DNA from: Stratiolaelaps scimitus
Taxonomy: Eukaryota; Arthropoda; Arachnida; Mesostigmata; Laelapidae
Length of the DNA stretch: 64,000 nucleotides
Assembly (NCBI GenBank): GCA_019614645.1
Contig: JABWDB010000117.1
Coordinates: 19,667 to 83,666 of the forward strand
Direction of reading: 5' to 3'
Below the pieces are notes generated by a model. The model was not told the DNA's origin, searched no databases, and saw nothing but the letters and a program-made list of their open reading frames with translations. Shown here one piece after another: positions 39,341 to 49,065 of the stretch. Made by a program: the position numbers and the translations under genes. Each line of letters opens with the position of its first letter. The stretch's first letter is position 1.

Positions 39341-39779
39341 TAATGTCTCCCATACGGCGTGGGGCGGTCGGCACTAACCACCAGAGGAGCTATAATAGAG
39401 GAATGGCTTGCTTCTCTTGGCTTAGGAATTGAAAATGAGGTACGAGACCCTACTTTTATTAGAAGAGGTCAACAAGCCTGGATAGATTTAATGATCTCTA
39501 ACCTTTCTTCCCTGTCGCAAGTAAATGAGTGGAAGGTTTTAGACATAGAGACTCTTAGCGATCACAGGTACATCTCCTTCACCTGGACCGAAATCATCTC
39601 CAACACCCCGATCGCCAACTCGGAAGACAAACCAAAGTGGACGGCCAGGAGTTTTAACTGGAACAAATTTGACGAGCAGCTCAAACGAGCTTTAGACGGT
39701 AACTGGGCCCACACACTCAGACCTGAAGAGCTCGTCGAAGCCATAGAATCAGTCTGTAAAGCAGGCTGTCCGTTACTCC

Positions 39780-39848
39780 CGGTTAACGAAATACTCTACG
39801 CACGGTTAATGAAATACTCTACGCACGGTTAATGAAATACTCTACGCA
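39780..39848 (+). repeat. 23-bp tandem triplication
   Basis: Three near-identical 23-bp units starting CGGTTAA. As 23 is not a multiple of three, the frame is broken. Confidence 0.9.
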
Positions 39849-40233
39849 CGAGAGAAACTGGCAATAGGTAAGGTTACAAGTCCCGATGGAATCCCCCCGG
39901 AAACCATTAGAAGGGCGGCTAAGAGCCACCCGGAAGTGTTCAGACGGGTGGCAAACGAGGGCCACTTCCCTCTGTTTTGAAAAAGGGCCAACTTGGTCCT
40001 GATCCCAAAATCTACCTCGGCCTATAGATCCATCTGCTTACTCGACATCTGCGGGAAGCTTCTCGAACACATCATCCATGCCAGACTTGCCGGAGAGGTA
40101 GAAGAAGATAAATTGCTCTCGGAGGCACAGCACAATTTTCGAAAGGATAAGTCGGCTCTACAACCGATCCGCAGTATATTGGACACGTCCTTTCTCGAGA
40201 GCGCTAAGTCCTTCAGAACTAGGGGTGGTGGTC

Positions 40234-40283
40234 GGCAGTATCTTAGCCAGGTTGGTCGCGACCAACCTGGCTAAGATACTGCC
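40234..40283. repeat. 50-bp perfect palindrome
   Basis: Two 25-bp arms without a loop, centred on TCGCGA at about 40256-40261, inside the R1-like element. The sense of the element continues on the right arm (VATNLAKILPRVGG-type reading) while the left arm is its inverted copy. Confidence 0.95.
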
Positions 40284-41077
40284 CAGAGTGGGAGGTGCGT
40301 CGGAGGGAAATAGGTGACTGCTCGCTTCGGTGGGCGAGTCGATGGCCATGTACACTGCTCCAGTCTGGGCGGACATGGCTCTCCGGACCAGACGAAATAG
40401 AAGACTCCTGAGGGCAGTCCAGAGGTCGTTGGCGATCAGGACGTGTCGGGCATACAGAACTGTATCGACTGACGCGCTTCTTGCACTGGCCAAAATGCTC
40501 CCTTGGGATCTCCTGGCTAGCGAAAGAGGCGAGGGCTTTCTGGATGAGTATCTTGTCCTTACCACAGCTAGAAGATCTACCTTAGACCGGTTGAGAGAGA
40601 AATGGACCCCACCCCCCGTCCGCCAGGGGGACAAGGTTGCCTGGACCAGGTGCTTAATACCAGACCTCGTGAAATGGTACGACTGCGACTGGGGGCAGCT
40701 CACCTACTGGTCGACACAAGTGCTCACGGGACAGGGTCAGTTTCAAGCGTACTTGCATAGGATAGGGAAAGCTTTCTCCAATATATGCTTGCTGTGCTCT
40801 TCTGGAGCAGTTGACGATGTGGGAGCGGTTCGTTTCTGCTGAACTCGACGCCTTCACCCAGTGGCTGAAAGGATGACTGTATAATAGCTCAGATGGAACA
40901 GTCAATGTAATGCGCTAAGTGTTCCGAACGATCTGGGGGGGGGGCACGCAATTTTAGTTTTGGGTTTGAGAGTCCCACACTAGCGGTGTTTTAGGATGGA
41001 CCGCTCAATGCGCATGCGCATTAGGCAGTCCCGTAATCCCCCAAAAGAAAAATAAATAAAAAAATAAAAATAAAAAA

Positions 41078-41091
41078 AGACCGCCTGTCGA
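41078..41091 (+). repeat. Right target-site duplication of R1-like element
   Basis: AGACCGCCTGTCGA, directly after the A-rich tail. Confidence 0.85.
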
Positions 41092-44000
41092 GAACCAACC
41101 ACGACATGCAATCGCTGCTCAGTGCAATTCAACACAACAATCAGTGATTCCTGTTGAACAAATCGACTCAACAGGCGGGTCTGTAACAAAAAAAAACGTA
41201 AATAAACCTATATAAATGCGTTTTTTCTCTTCTGGACGATTAGTAGTGAACAGAATTAAAACATGTAAATAGTATCGCCAGTCGACTAGACGATACGCGT
41301 AATGGTACAATTAATCGAGTACAATTTATCCCCGACGAGCATTACACACACCTGCATATATTGGGCACTATATGTCTGTATTTGGTTTTATCCTATTACT
41401 GCGCGTCTGTTGGCGTCAACATGCGCGTGGTGAGTTCGTAATCTAGCCTTTCGAAATATTTTCTTCAGGGGCCCAACAGTAGGCGCTGCAGTAGCCTTGG
41501 TATTTCCTGTTGGTCGTGAGGACTGTTGCAAGTTTGAACTGGTTGCTAGAGGGTGCATTCCCACTCATTACACAACGCATCTCTATGCACATAAGCAACG
41601 TAGTGATTGTGCAGCTTGCTCTGTTCGGGATCGGTCAACTCTCTCTCTCTCTGTCTCGCACGGGATGCGACATTGACGACGCAGGGACAAGATTGTAAGC
41701 AGTATTCATTTAGTTTATAAATCAGTAATAATTATGATAACAATAATAATAACCATTGTGATAATATGGCGTTGCACTGCTTGAGAAAAATCTGATGTCT
41801 AGTCCGGGTATCGGACAGCCCTCAAACAGCTGATACATTTTAGCTTCGGGCACAACTACCGAACACATCTTCTGCTGTACAACCCGGAAAACTGAGATTA
41901 AACAACAAAATGAAAAGGGGACGTCTTGGTCGTCGTTATGGCCCAGCGAAGGGCGAAGGGCAAGGTGTTTCGCCAGGCAAACTGCAGCATTAATGACATA
42001 CGATGATGTACCGCTTTGTATGGAAGCCCAAGATCTGGCTCGTACTGAACGTCATTTTGATGATTTTGCAGCCTTGCTGTCAACTCTAATGTTAGGGATC
42101 AAAACTGCTAGTTATCGGTAGATTCACACAAGATAGTAATGAAAAAAGAAACATATTTTTTGGCAGAAATAAGGGCAATTTCAAGAAAGAAGATTCTTTT
42201 GCTAAAAAAAGAAAAATTTCCATATCCATGCAAAATCTGAACCTTTTTGATGTTGGCCTTTCGGCAAAACCTTCCGCAAACTAGTAAGCTGCATAAACTT
42301 GAGTGCAGATGACATCTGGGTCCATATCTAGATAAGAAGCTTTCGAACGGGCACCCAATACCCTTTTACACTGATCATTAATCACTTTCATACGTAGTCG
42401 TCGCAAAAGGAGCCAGCAATAGTTGTTTGTCGCCGAAGGACACAAGTTGGGCAACCAGATTACCACTTTTTACAATGTTGAAGTATAATGGAGTATTTAA
42501 TAAAATCAATAATGAGATATTCAACTGATGCTTACCCTCAACTCAGCATTAACTTGTTTGTCCGGATAACGCAGATAGATAATCCACAGATTATATAAGA
42601 TTTGTTAAGACTAACTGTTAAGTCACACTGATCCGTGTTCAGCACCAATTAATCCGTAACTCCATCAGTGTTTATCCAACGACTAATCCACGGCACACAC
42701 ATCGTCTTGCTTCGTGGCGGTGTCAAAACTTCAGCATTTTACGTATACTGTACATTGCACTGGGCGTATATCCTCGGGTGATCAACACATGAACTCACTG
42801 AAGCTTCTCAAGCCATTCAAACAATGTAATAGGCCAATTTCATGCTATATGACTGAGTATTTACAGGCTCCAATTGAAAGCACATGTATTGGCAATAAAA
42901 TGACTTCACGACTTTCGTCTGCCCGTCCTCATGAAGCGAAGAAGGCCTGTCACGAGCTCGGACCTCGAGGCGTTGTTCTTGACACCGGGACGAGGGTCTC
43001 AGACATGCACGATCGGTACACGACCCTCCGCGGACTGCTTGTGTGTCCAATATCAATATTATTATTATTATTATTGCGCGACAACCGGCAACTGGTTGGC
43101 TGGCGACTCTCTCGCGTTCAGCTCTTGTTTGCCCTGGTAGAGTATGCGGTGGAAGGAAGTGTGCGAGGAAGCTACCCTCCGACCAGGCTGCTAGGTTGTG
43201 ATTACATTATTCGCGAGGCCTCGATCTGGCCCATCCATGCGGCCTCACCAAAGGCAGCACGGATTCTCTCGGTTCTCATCTATGGCATTATCATGATCAT
43301 CCATAGGTCTGGCGCTATTCGTACGCCCTATACATCCTGGTTCCCCACCGGTCGCCGCACCCTCGGACTGTGCTTCCGGGTCTGAACGTTGCCCATCGGT
43401 GTGTAAAATGGAACATCCCCCTAGGGGTCATCTTACCCCTGCGAGTCCCTCGTGGGGTTGCTAATCAGACCATGACCCCCTGGTTCGCTGGCCTCCATTC
43501 CCTCTCCCCTCGTTGGCATGTATCTTCCCATCAAGCAGCTTGGACAGCATGAGGCCAGCTGTCCTCAGTATCCGGGTAAACTCGGCGACTGTTGCGGTTC
43601 TTTTGGTTTCGTTTGTTATTCACCCGATCTCCCGACACCAAAAACGATTTCGAAATATCCATGAAAATAGAATGGTTTAAAGGTTCCACAATCTATATGA
43701 CTGGATGCGTTCATCCATACGTTCTGTATATTGTCCTATGTCACCAAGTATAAGCTTTAGTAGAACGTATCGTAAGCCTCCAACAGAAATGTAGAGTAGT
43801 AGTACAATAGTATAATAAGCTGCGACGTTTATTAATTCAGTCAGTCTATGAGGTATAATGACATACGGCACGGCAATTCCTTCTATGGATTCAACCAAAT
43901 ATATGAAGCATTTTGTTCAACATACGATTTTGTGGTTGCTGTACATGTAAATGGTACCTCCCTTACCATCCCCTCAGATTTGACTATGTAATCAGTAAGC

Positions 44001-44433
44001 CATATTCAAGAAAATGTTCGTCGTCTGGGCCAACGATCTATTTGTGTAATAGCAAGCCGACAACACTGTCATCAGTTACTGTTCCGGGCTGGGTGTCTCC
44101 TGGAAGACCTTCTCAACAATATTATTAAGTAATTCTAAGGAGTTTTTGTAACAAGTAACATTCCTTCAGAAACGTGACACTCGTCATATCTGAGGTGGGG
44201 GAGATTGACTCTCGCGAACGAAACAATAAAAACACACAAAGCCGTCTTTGTTTTTTGAGTGTGCCATACTTGTAGGTAACCCCCCTTCGGAGGGGAGAGA
44301 CTAGACCAACCGGATAGAGTCTTATGTTTTTCACTGTTGGACTCTCTATTGATATGAAGAACACCAGCGTGGTTGAGCGACATCGCACTGCGACTGAGAC
44401 CTTTTTTTTGAGGGGAGGCAATTTGTTTTAACT
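41092..44433. other. Gene-free region
   Basis: No supported gene. A 223-codon open frame at 42714-43385 contains a microsatellite-encoded Leu run and shows no domain. (ATT)n is at 43056-43074. The stretch 43380-43560 is CT-rich and looks repetitive. Confidence 0.4.
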
Positions 44434-44566
44434 CACGCACACCACCAGAGACATTCCAATCTTCGTTAAAGTAGGGCGATCCAGTGCAGGGTTGACGTGG
44501 ATGACGAAACGCCTCTGCCTGCTAAAACCATCCTCTGCTGAGAGTCGATCTCTTCCCTAGAGTCGG
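44434..44566 (+). repeat. Dispersed repeat, copy B
   Basis: Second copy of the repeat at 13811-13946, same orientation, about 80 percent alike by eye. The class is unknown. Confidence 0.65.
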
Positions 44567-44826
44567 CACGCTTGGCATTACTTCGATCTCTAGGGGAGGT
44601 ATGTACTGCTCCGTTCTCTACCAGGGTGCCTTAGTCTCCTGCGACTACTTTGGCCTCCATGTTGGGTTCCCGCCCGGGAACGCTCGGTCCCCTAATCCCC
44701 GGCCCGTAGCGGGAATGCGCTGGGAGAGACTGGTGAATGAGGAGAGTGGTGGCCGGCCTGTCACGGGGACAACTGAGACCTAGATAAAAGTATATGTACA
44801 CTTAAAGTGTCTTTACAGTCGTCTAG

Positions 44827-45333
44827 GTGAAAAGACCATACAGTACACAATCAGAAAAGCTACAATCTGTATGCTGGGCCCCAGTGCCAAGCATAAGAAC
44901 ATATATTCAGATCTGTTATTTTATACATGCACCAAATACTAAATATAATTTCAATGAATATACTGAAACCGCGCTCAGGCTCGACGCGCGCCTTTTTAAA
45001 AATAGCGATATTCCCCCAGGAATGGAAAATATAATTCACAATTCATTTTATTATCAACGGTCTGTTTACAACACGTCTGCTTGCTATTATGAGAAAGTAA
45101 GAAATACAATTCATGTGTTACAACAAAATGATTATTCACACAGAGCACGAGAGTCTCTCTCCCTAGGGACACAAATAATGAACGCACTGCTTATTGGTGA
45201 TGACCTTGGGCAGGACATTCGTACCAGGAGAATGTCAATGAATACAGTTGTGCAGAGGTACAGGGAGATGAACGATCCTCCAATTGGCCGCAAAACACAC
45301 CATACGCAGACCATTGAACTGCACAATCTTTAG
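44827..45333 (+). CDS. Unrecognised open frame of 168 codons
   Basis: Begins with GTG, with ATG codons further in. The peptide is Tyr/Asn-rich with a polar C-terminal half (LLIGDDLGQDIRTRRMS). No domain, signal peptide or membrane segment is evident. One frame this long is not far from chance expectation for a window of this size. Confidence 0.15.
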   Translation: MKRPYSTQSEKLQSVCWAPVPSIRTYIQICYFIHAPNTKYNFNEYTETALRLDARLFKNSDIPPGMENIIHNSFYYQRSVYNTSACYYEKVRNTIHVLQQNDYSHRARESLSLGTQIMNALLIGDDLGQDIRTRRMSMNTVVQRYREMNDPPIGRKTHHTQTIELHNL

Positions 45334-45512
45334 ATCAACGAAGTTGGGTTTTTCGTTGCGCCAGAAACAATTCCTGTGCCACGGTGGGTACGGATACCGA
45401 TTTGAAAGCCGCCTCCGTCACCGCATTCTCCTCACATAATATAAACTACTGAATGCAAGGATTTTTCTTAGATATCCAAATTATTAGCGATTGAAAACAC
45501 CAGACATATATA

Positions 45513-46106
45513 TTGTGCAATTTACAATGGATTTATTGGTACCTATGTGAAGTTCAACATTTCATAATTTTCCTCTGTTCACGCAGACTTATCTCTCTTC
45601 TTCATACTTCGAACTTCGTAAGACATCGGGTAGCGGTGGACCCTGTCCGCAATACTGCTATCGGCCGCTCCTTATGGCGCCCAGTCACCTCTCTCTATCT
45701 ACTTTTTCCTTGTATTAATGCCTGTGAGTGGTCACCTGGGTGGACAAGCGATGAGAGTCTTGAATTGCTTGACAGGAAGGTTCAAATAATGTCAGACGCG
45801 GAGAACCTTTGGATTTGTTCATCATCTTTCTTTACCTGTGGGTCCTTTCTGGGTACGACAAGGTTGAAAATAAAGCAAGGGTGGCCCCAACATGACCTCG
45901 TAGTAATACCCAAAGGTTCAGAGCCGAGGAATGCCTCACAAGGGGAACAGCTGAGAGTCAGCTCAAAGCCAGGTTTAAGATGTGTGTGTGGTCGAGTTGT
46001 ATTTTGTGTGCAGATCAGTAGGCATATTTTGCACTGCGTAATTGTGGGTGAAATAGCATTGAACTACCATAGCTGCTCATCGCTTATAGAATGTTGCGGT
46101 ATTTAA
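45513..46106 (+). CDS. Unrecognised open frame of 197 codons
   Basis: Begins with GTG. The peptide is rich in Cys and hydrophobic residues without a pattern I can assign. It lies just left of an R1-like 3' fragment, so it could be repeat-derived or chance. Confidence 0.15.
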   Translation: MCNLQWIYWYLCEVQHFIIFLCSRRLISLLHTSNFVRHRVAVDPVRNTAIGRSLWRPVTSLYLLFPCINACEWSPGWTSDESLELLDRKVQIMSDAENLWICSSSFFTCGSFLGTTRLKIKQGWPQHDLVVIPKGSEPRNASQGEQLRVSSKPGLRCVCGRVVFCVQISRHILHCVIVGEIALNYHSCSSLIECCGI

Positions 46107-46149
46107 GCATTTGAATATCTAGATCGTCATTCAGTGTTCGCTTCCGAGG

Positions 46150-46790
46150 CGGCAGTGAGGAATGCCGTACCGGACATCAAGGCGTGGCTAGAAATACCAG
46201 GTGGGGAAATAACCTACTTCTTTGCCCAGGTCATCACAGGGCTCGGGGACTTCAAATCCTACCTCCACAGGATTAGTAAGGCCCCGTAGGACATCTGCGT
46301 GCTGTGCGATGCAGGAGTCGAGGGCGATCCTCTTCACACACTGACAGCATGTGGAGCCACAGAGCAGGTACGGCAGGAGGTCGCGGACGCCGAACTGACA
46401 GGGGCCATGCAGGACGAGATCCGAGGGTTCATTTCCTACATGGGCCTGGCCAGAGACAAATGGGGCAGAGGGAGCACACTAGCCGAAAGGATCCCCGGGA
46501 GAAGGATAGGCTAGAACGGGCGCGGATAGCAGAGCTGGTCCGAAGGGAAAATGCCCGGAACCCACCCGCTGCGGCTGGGCGGGAGGGTTCGCCCCAGAGG
46601 AGCAACTAAGAGATAGGACATGGTTGGAATCAACTGCCAGTCCCTGCAAGACACTGACCGAAGTAATACTTTTGACAGTCCCGGTCAGTGCCCCACGTCA
46701 AAATCTGTTCTGGGTTTAGTCAGTAAGAGTCAGACACTACCAGGCAAATACCTTAGCTGTGAGGTCTGGTGACCATGCAGGATTTACCTT
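46150..46790 (+). mobile_element. R1-like retrotransposon 3' end
   Basis: The frame from about 46150 reads EIPGGEITYFFAQVITGLGD then FKSYLHRISKAP, stops at TAG (46287), and continues with the CCHC motif typical of the R1/Jockey C-terminus (CVLCDAGVEGDPLHTLTAC, then EIRGFISYMGLARDKWG). It resembles the end of the element at 39341-41077 (ITGLGDFKSYLHRI against LTGQGQFQAYLHRI). The 3' untranslated part runs to about 46790. It lies about 140 bp left of the tandem array. Confidence 0.75.
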
Positions 46791-47117
46791 TAAGCTCCTT
46801 AGAAAAAGATAGTCATTCAGAAGGCAGATGGATTATAAATTATTATTATGACCGTCCGAAGTTCTATATAAGATCTCCTAAAAACAGACTTTACGAATTT
46901 TGTCTAAGCACTATATATAAAATTATAAATCTACCAGGTTACGATCAGCAGATGTGACCACGTGTAACCGATAAATGGCAACTAATTCGTGGATTCGTAT
47001 CTTTAAACAAAAAGTACTGATATTAGCATTTGAAGCAAAACTTTTATTCACACAAAGAACCTTGTGAAGACCTCAATATTCTAAATATGGGTGCCTCGAC
47101 GTCCTCTTTGTCGCTTA

Positions 47118-47158
47118 CGGAGTTTATTCGTAGCTAACATAGCTACGAATAAACTCCG
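47118..47158. repeat. Hairpin, unit 1
   Basis: CGGAGTTTATTCGTAGCTA, a 3-nt loop ACA, then the exact reverse complement (19-bp arms). It lies 240 nt before the ORF start and about 130 bp before the TATA position. Confidence 0.95.
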
Positions 47159-47285
47159 CCTTCCAAGTACATCAACTCACCATACCACCCCGATGAGCCA
47201 ATTATCGTGGAGACTTCCATCATATTGTCGACTCGATTCAGTGGAGAGGGATTCACCCCTTTCTTGCAGCTCTGCAGAGGTCGGG

Positions 47286-47325
47286 TTTAAAGGCCGATAC
47301 TCAAAGTTCAACCTCCCATTGTGTC
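47286..47325 (+). promoter_or_regulatory. Core promoter position, unit 1 (TATA altered)
   Basis: At the place of the TATA box in units 2-5, this unit has TTTAAA. A start site would fall near 47316, with a leader of about 40 nt. Confidence 0.45.
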
Positions 47326-47357
47326 TCATCTAACCGATAAAGACCCAACTCTTCACC

Positions 47358-48428
47358 ATGAGTCTCGTATTAACTTGCTCGTGTTACCAAATCATGATGA
47401 TCCGACCCGTACCAGTTTTTGCTCGCCCGCGCCAAAATCGTACTCGACAAGAACAACGTGCTGCGCCGTCTTCAACAAGGTCAATGCATCATCTCTTCGA
47501 AAGGCCTGTACTATGTCTTCAACAAGTCGAGCCAGTCAACCGGATCAGATCAGCACTTCAGCAAACAAGTGGCTCCGAGTGGGATTCGATCATTTTGGGT
47601 CCAAATGCTAATGTCCCTGTACAAGCTGCATCTCGGCCTTCTTCATCGTCACTCAGAAGGTCTGGACCAATGAGCCCGATTGAGCCAACACCTCGTCAAC
47701 CAAGTGGCTCCGAGTGGGATTCGATCATCTTGGGTCCAAATGCTGCCGACCATGTACAACCAGCACCTCGGCCTTCACCATCATCACTCAGAAGGTCTGC
47801 ACCAATGAGCCCGATTGAGCCAACACCTCGTCAACCAAGTGGCTCCGAGTGGGATTCGATCATTTTGGGTCCAAATGCTGACGACCATGTACAACCAGCA
47901 CCTCGGCCTTCACCATCATCACTCAGAAGGTCTGGACCAATGAGCCCGATTGAGCCAACACCTCGTCAACCAAGTGGCTCCGAGTGGGATTCGATCATTT
48001 TGGGTCCAAATGCTGACGACCATGTACAACCAGCACCTCGGCCTTCACCATCATCACTCAGAAGGTCTGCACCAATGTGCCCGATTGAGCCAACACCTCG
48101 TCAACCAAGTGGCTCCGAGTGGGATTCGATCATTTTGGGTCCAAATGCTGACGACCATGTACAACCAGCACCTCGGCCTTCACCATCATCACTCAGAAGG
48201 TCTGCACCAATGTGCCCGATTGAGCCAACACCTCGTCAACCAAGTGGCTCCGAGTGGGATTCGATCATCTTGGGTCCAAATGCTGACGACCATGTACAAC
48301 CAGCACCTCGGCCTTCACCATCATCACTCAGAAGGTCTGCACCAATGGGCCAGATTGAACCTCGACGACCAAGTAGCTCCGAGTGGGATGAGCTGATTTT
48401 GGGTCCAAATGCTGACAACCATGTATAA
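47358..48428 (+). CDS. 45-residue-repeat protein, copy 1 (356 aa)
   Basis: Intronless frame from an ATG in good context (CACCATGA). A unique N-terminal part of 70 residues (MSLVLTCSCYQIMMIRPVPV...) precedes seven SEWD-centred units: five full 45-residue repeats (core SGSEWDSIILGPNADDHVQP, then a Pro/Ser/Arg-rich half with RRSAPMSPIEPTPRQP), one of 43, and an 18-residue end. Each repeat has a hydrophobic short motif (WDSIILGP), an RRS site and SP/TP sites, so it looks disordered and possibly phosphorylated. No convincing signal peptide or membrane segment is seen. This copy has CPIEP in two repeats and NAADHV in one. AATAAA lies 44 nt past the stop (48472). I do not recognise the family and assign no function. 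The all-frame periodicity of the repeat also opens other frames; this frame is chosen for its ATG, promoter, poly(A) signal and silent repeat differences. Confidence 0.75.
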   Translation: MSLVLTCSCYQIMMIRPVPVFARPRQNRTRQEQRAAPSSTRSMHHLFERPVLCLQQVEPVNRIRSALQQTSGSEWDSIILGPNANVPVQAASRPSSSSLRRSGPMSPIEPTPRQPSGSEWDSIILGPNAADHVQPAPRPSPSSLRRSAPMSPIEPTPRQPSGSEWDSIILGPNADDHVQPAPRPSPSSLRRSGPMSPIEPTPRQPSGSEWDSIILGPNADDHVQPAPRPSPSSLRRSAPMCPIEPTPRQPSGSEWDSIILGPNADDHVQPAPRPSPSSLRRSAPMCPIEPTPRQPSGSEWDSIILGPNADDHVQPAPRPSPSSLRRSAPMGQIEPRRPSSSEWDELILGPNADNHV

Positions 48429-48804
48429 CTAGCACCTCGGCCTTCACCATCATCACTCAGAAGATTTAAATAATAAAAGATTTCAACTCAAACCATAGGT
48501 GTTCATTTTGTACCGTTACTATCAACAGCATTAATTAGTTGTAGCGTTTATTCGAGTCGATCTTAGCAACCAATCTCACAGGTGCTTACATGATTTACAA
48601 TGTTAGAACAATGACAATGTAACGAGGTGGATCGTCTGAGGGAGAGAGCACGGCCGTATAGATGCAGCTGTATGGCGGACCGAGGAGATTCTGCACGCGC
48701 CTCTACATAAGCCACGTAGCGAGAAAGAGAGAACATGTCCGATTGGCGGTCGCTCTGGCCACGCTAATGTTTGGCGCGGCTATGGGTGGGCTCTTTTACA
48801 AGAA

Positions 48805-48888
48805 ATGGCGCTAAGCTGTGTCGAGATTGGAGAAAATGGTGATCAAGACGGCAAATATAACGCTCTTTTCCTGGCTACCTTTTCTTAA
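48805..48888 (+). CDS. Conserved 27-codon ORF in the spacer (unit 1)
   Basis: ATG in strong context (AAGAAATGG), peptide MALSCVEIGENGDQDGKYNA plus 7 more, ending TAATAAA so that the stop overlaps a poly(A) signal. It recurs 377 nt after the large ORF in all units (51571, 54444, 57213, 60117 and 63155). The units are too recent for conservation to prove coding. Could be a first-exon relic. Confidence 0.25.
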   Translation: MALSCVEIGENGDQDGKYNALFLATFS

Positions 48889-49065
48889 TAAACGCAATTG
48901 GAGTATCTTTGGGGCATGTGATAATCTCAAATATCGACTGAGAAGTACTCAAAGAAGCACATTAGCAAAACGCTATTTGGTTTAGTATAATATTAGACCT
49001 ATATGAGCTTTGCTTCGAGATTAGTGGGTCAGCTGTAGTATTAGCTACTGAAAACACCAGACATA

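Larger units (their letters stand above)
39341..41077 (+). mobile_element. R1-like non-LTR retrotransposon, truncated and decayed
   Basis: Flanked by a 14-bp exact duplication and ending in an A-rich tail (about 41046-41077), as expected for target-primed insertion. Parts in order: end of the APE-type endonuclease (39359-39780; PTFIRRGQQAWIDLMISNLS and DIETLSDHRYISFTW), start of reverse transcriptase (about 39842-40230; GKVTSPDGIPPETIRRAAKS and LVLIPKSTSAYRSICLLDIC, with an in-frame TGA after GHFPLF), and the C-terminal region after RT (40330-40842; MYTAPVWADMALRTRRNRRL and SYLHR-like AYLHRIGKAFSNICLLC). The catalytic RT core is deleted. A 23-bp tandem triplication (39780-39848) shifts the frame between endonuclease and RT, and a 50-bp palindrome marks a second internal break. 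It cannot move on its own. Confidence 0.88.

Noticed and set aside
40158..40703. 181-codon minus-strand frame
   Set aside because: Opposite strand of the R1-like C-terminal region and palindrome.
42714..43385. 223-codon plus-strand frame
   Set aside because: Contains an (ATT)n-derived Leu run, has no domain or gene signals and sits in repeat-rich sequence; chance is likely.
47091..47333. 80-codon frame upstream of each repeat gene (starting PRRPLC)
   Set aside because: It starts with GTG, runs through the hairpin and across the TATA box, and so would be mostly outside the transcript.
47950..48396. Long alternative frame (148 codons, His-rich) over the 45-residue repeats, with similar frames in other units
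   Set aside because: The repeat period of 135 bp is a multiple of three, so a stop-free repeat opens the whole frame. It lacks the promoter-proximal ATG, and repeat differences silent in the main frame are replacements in this one.
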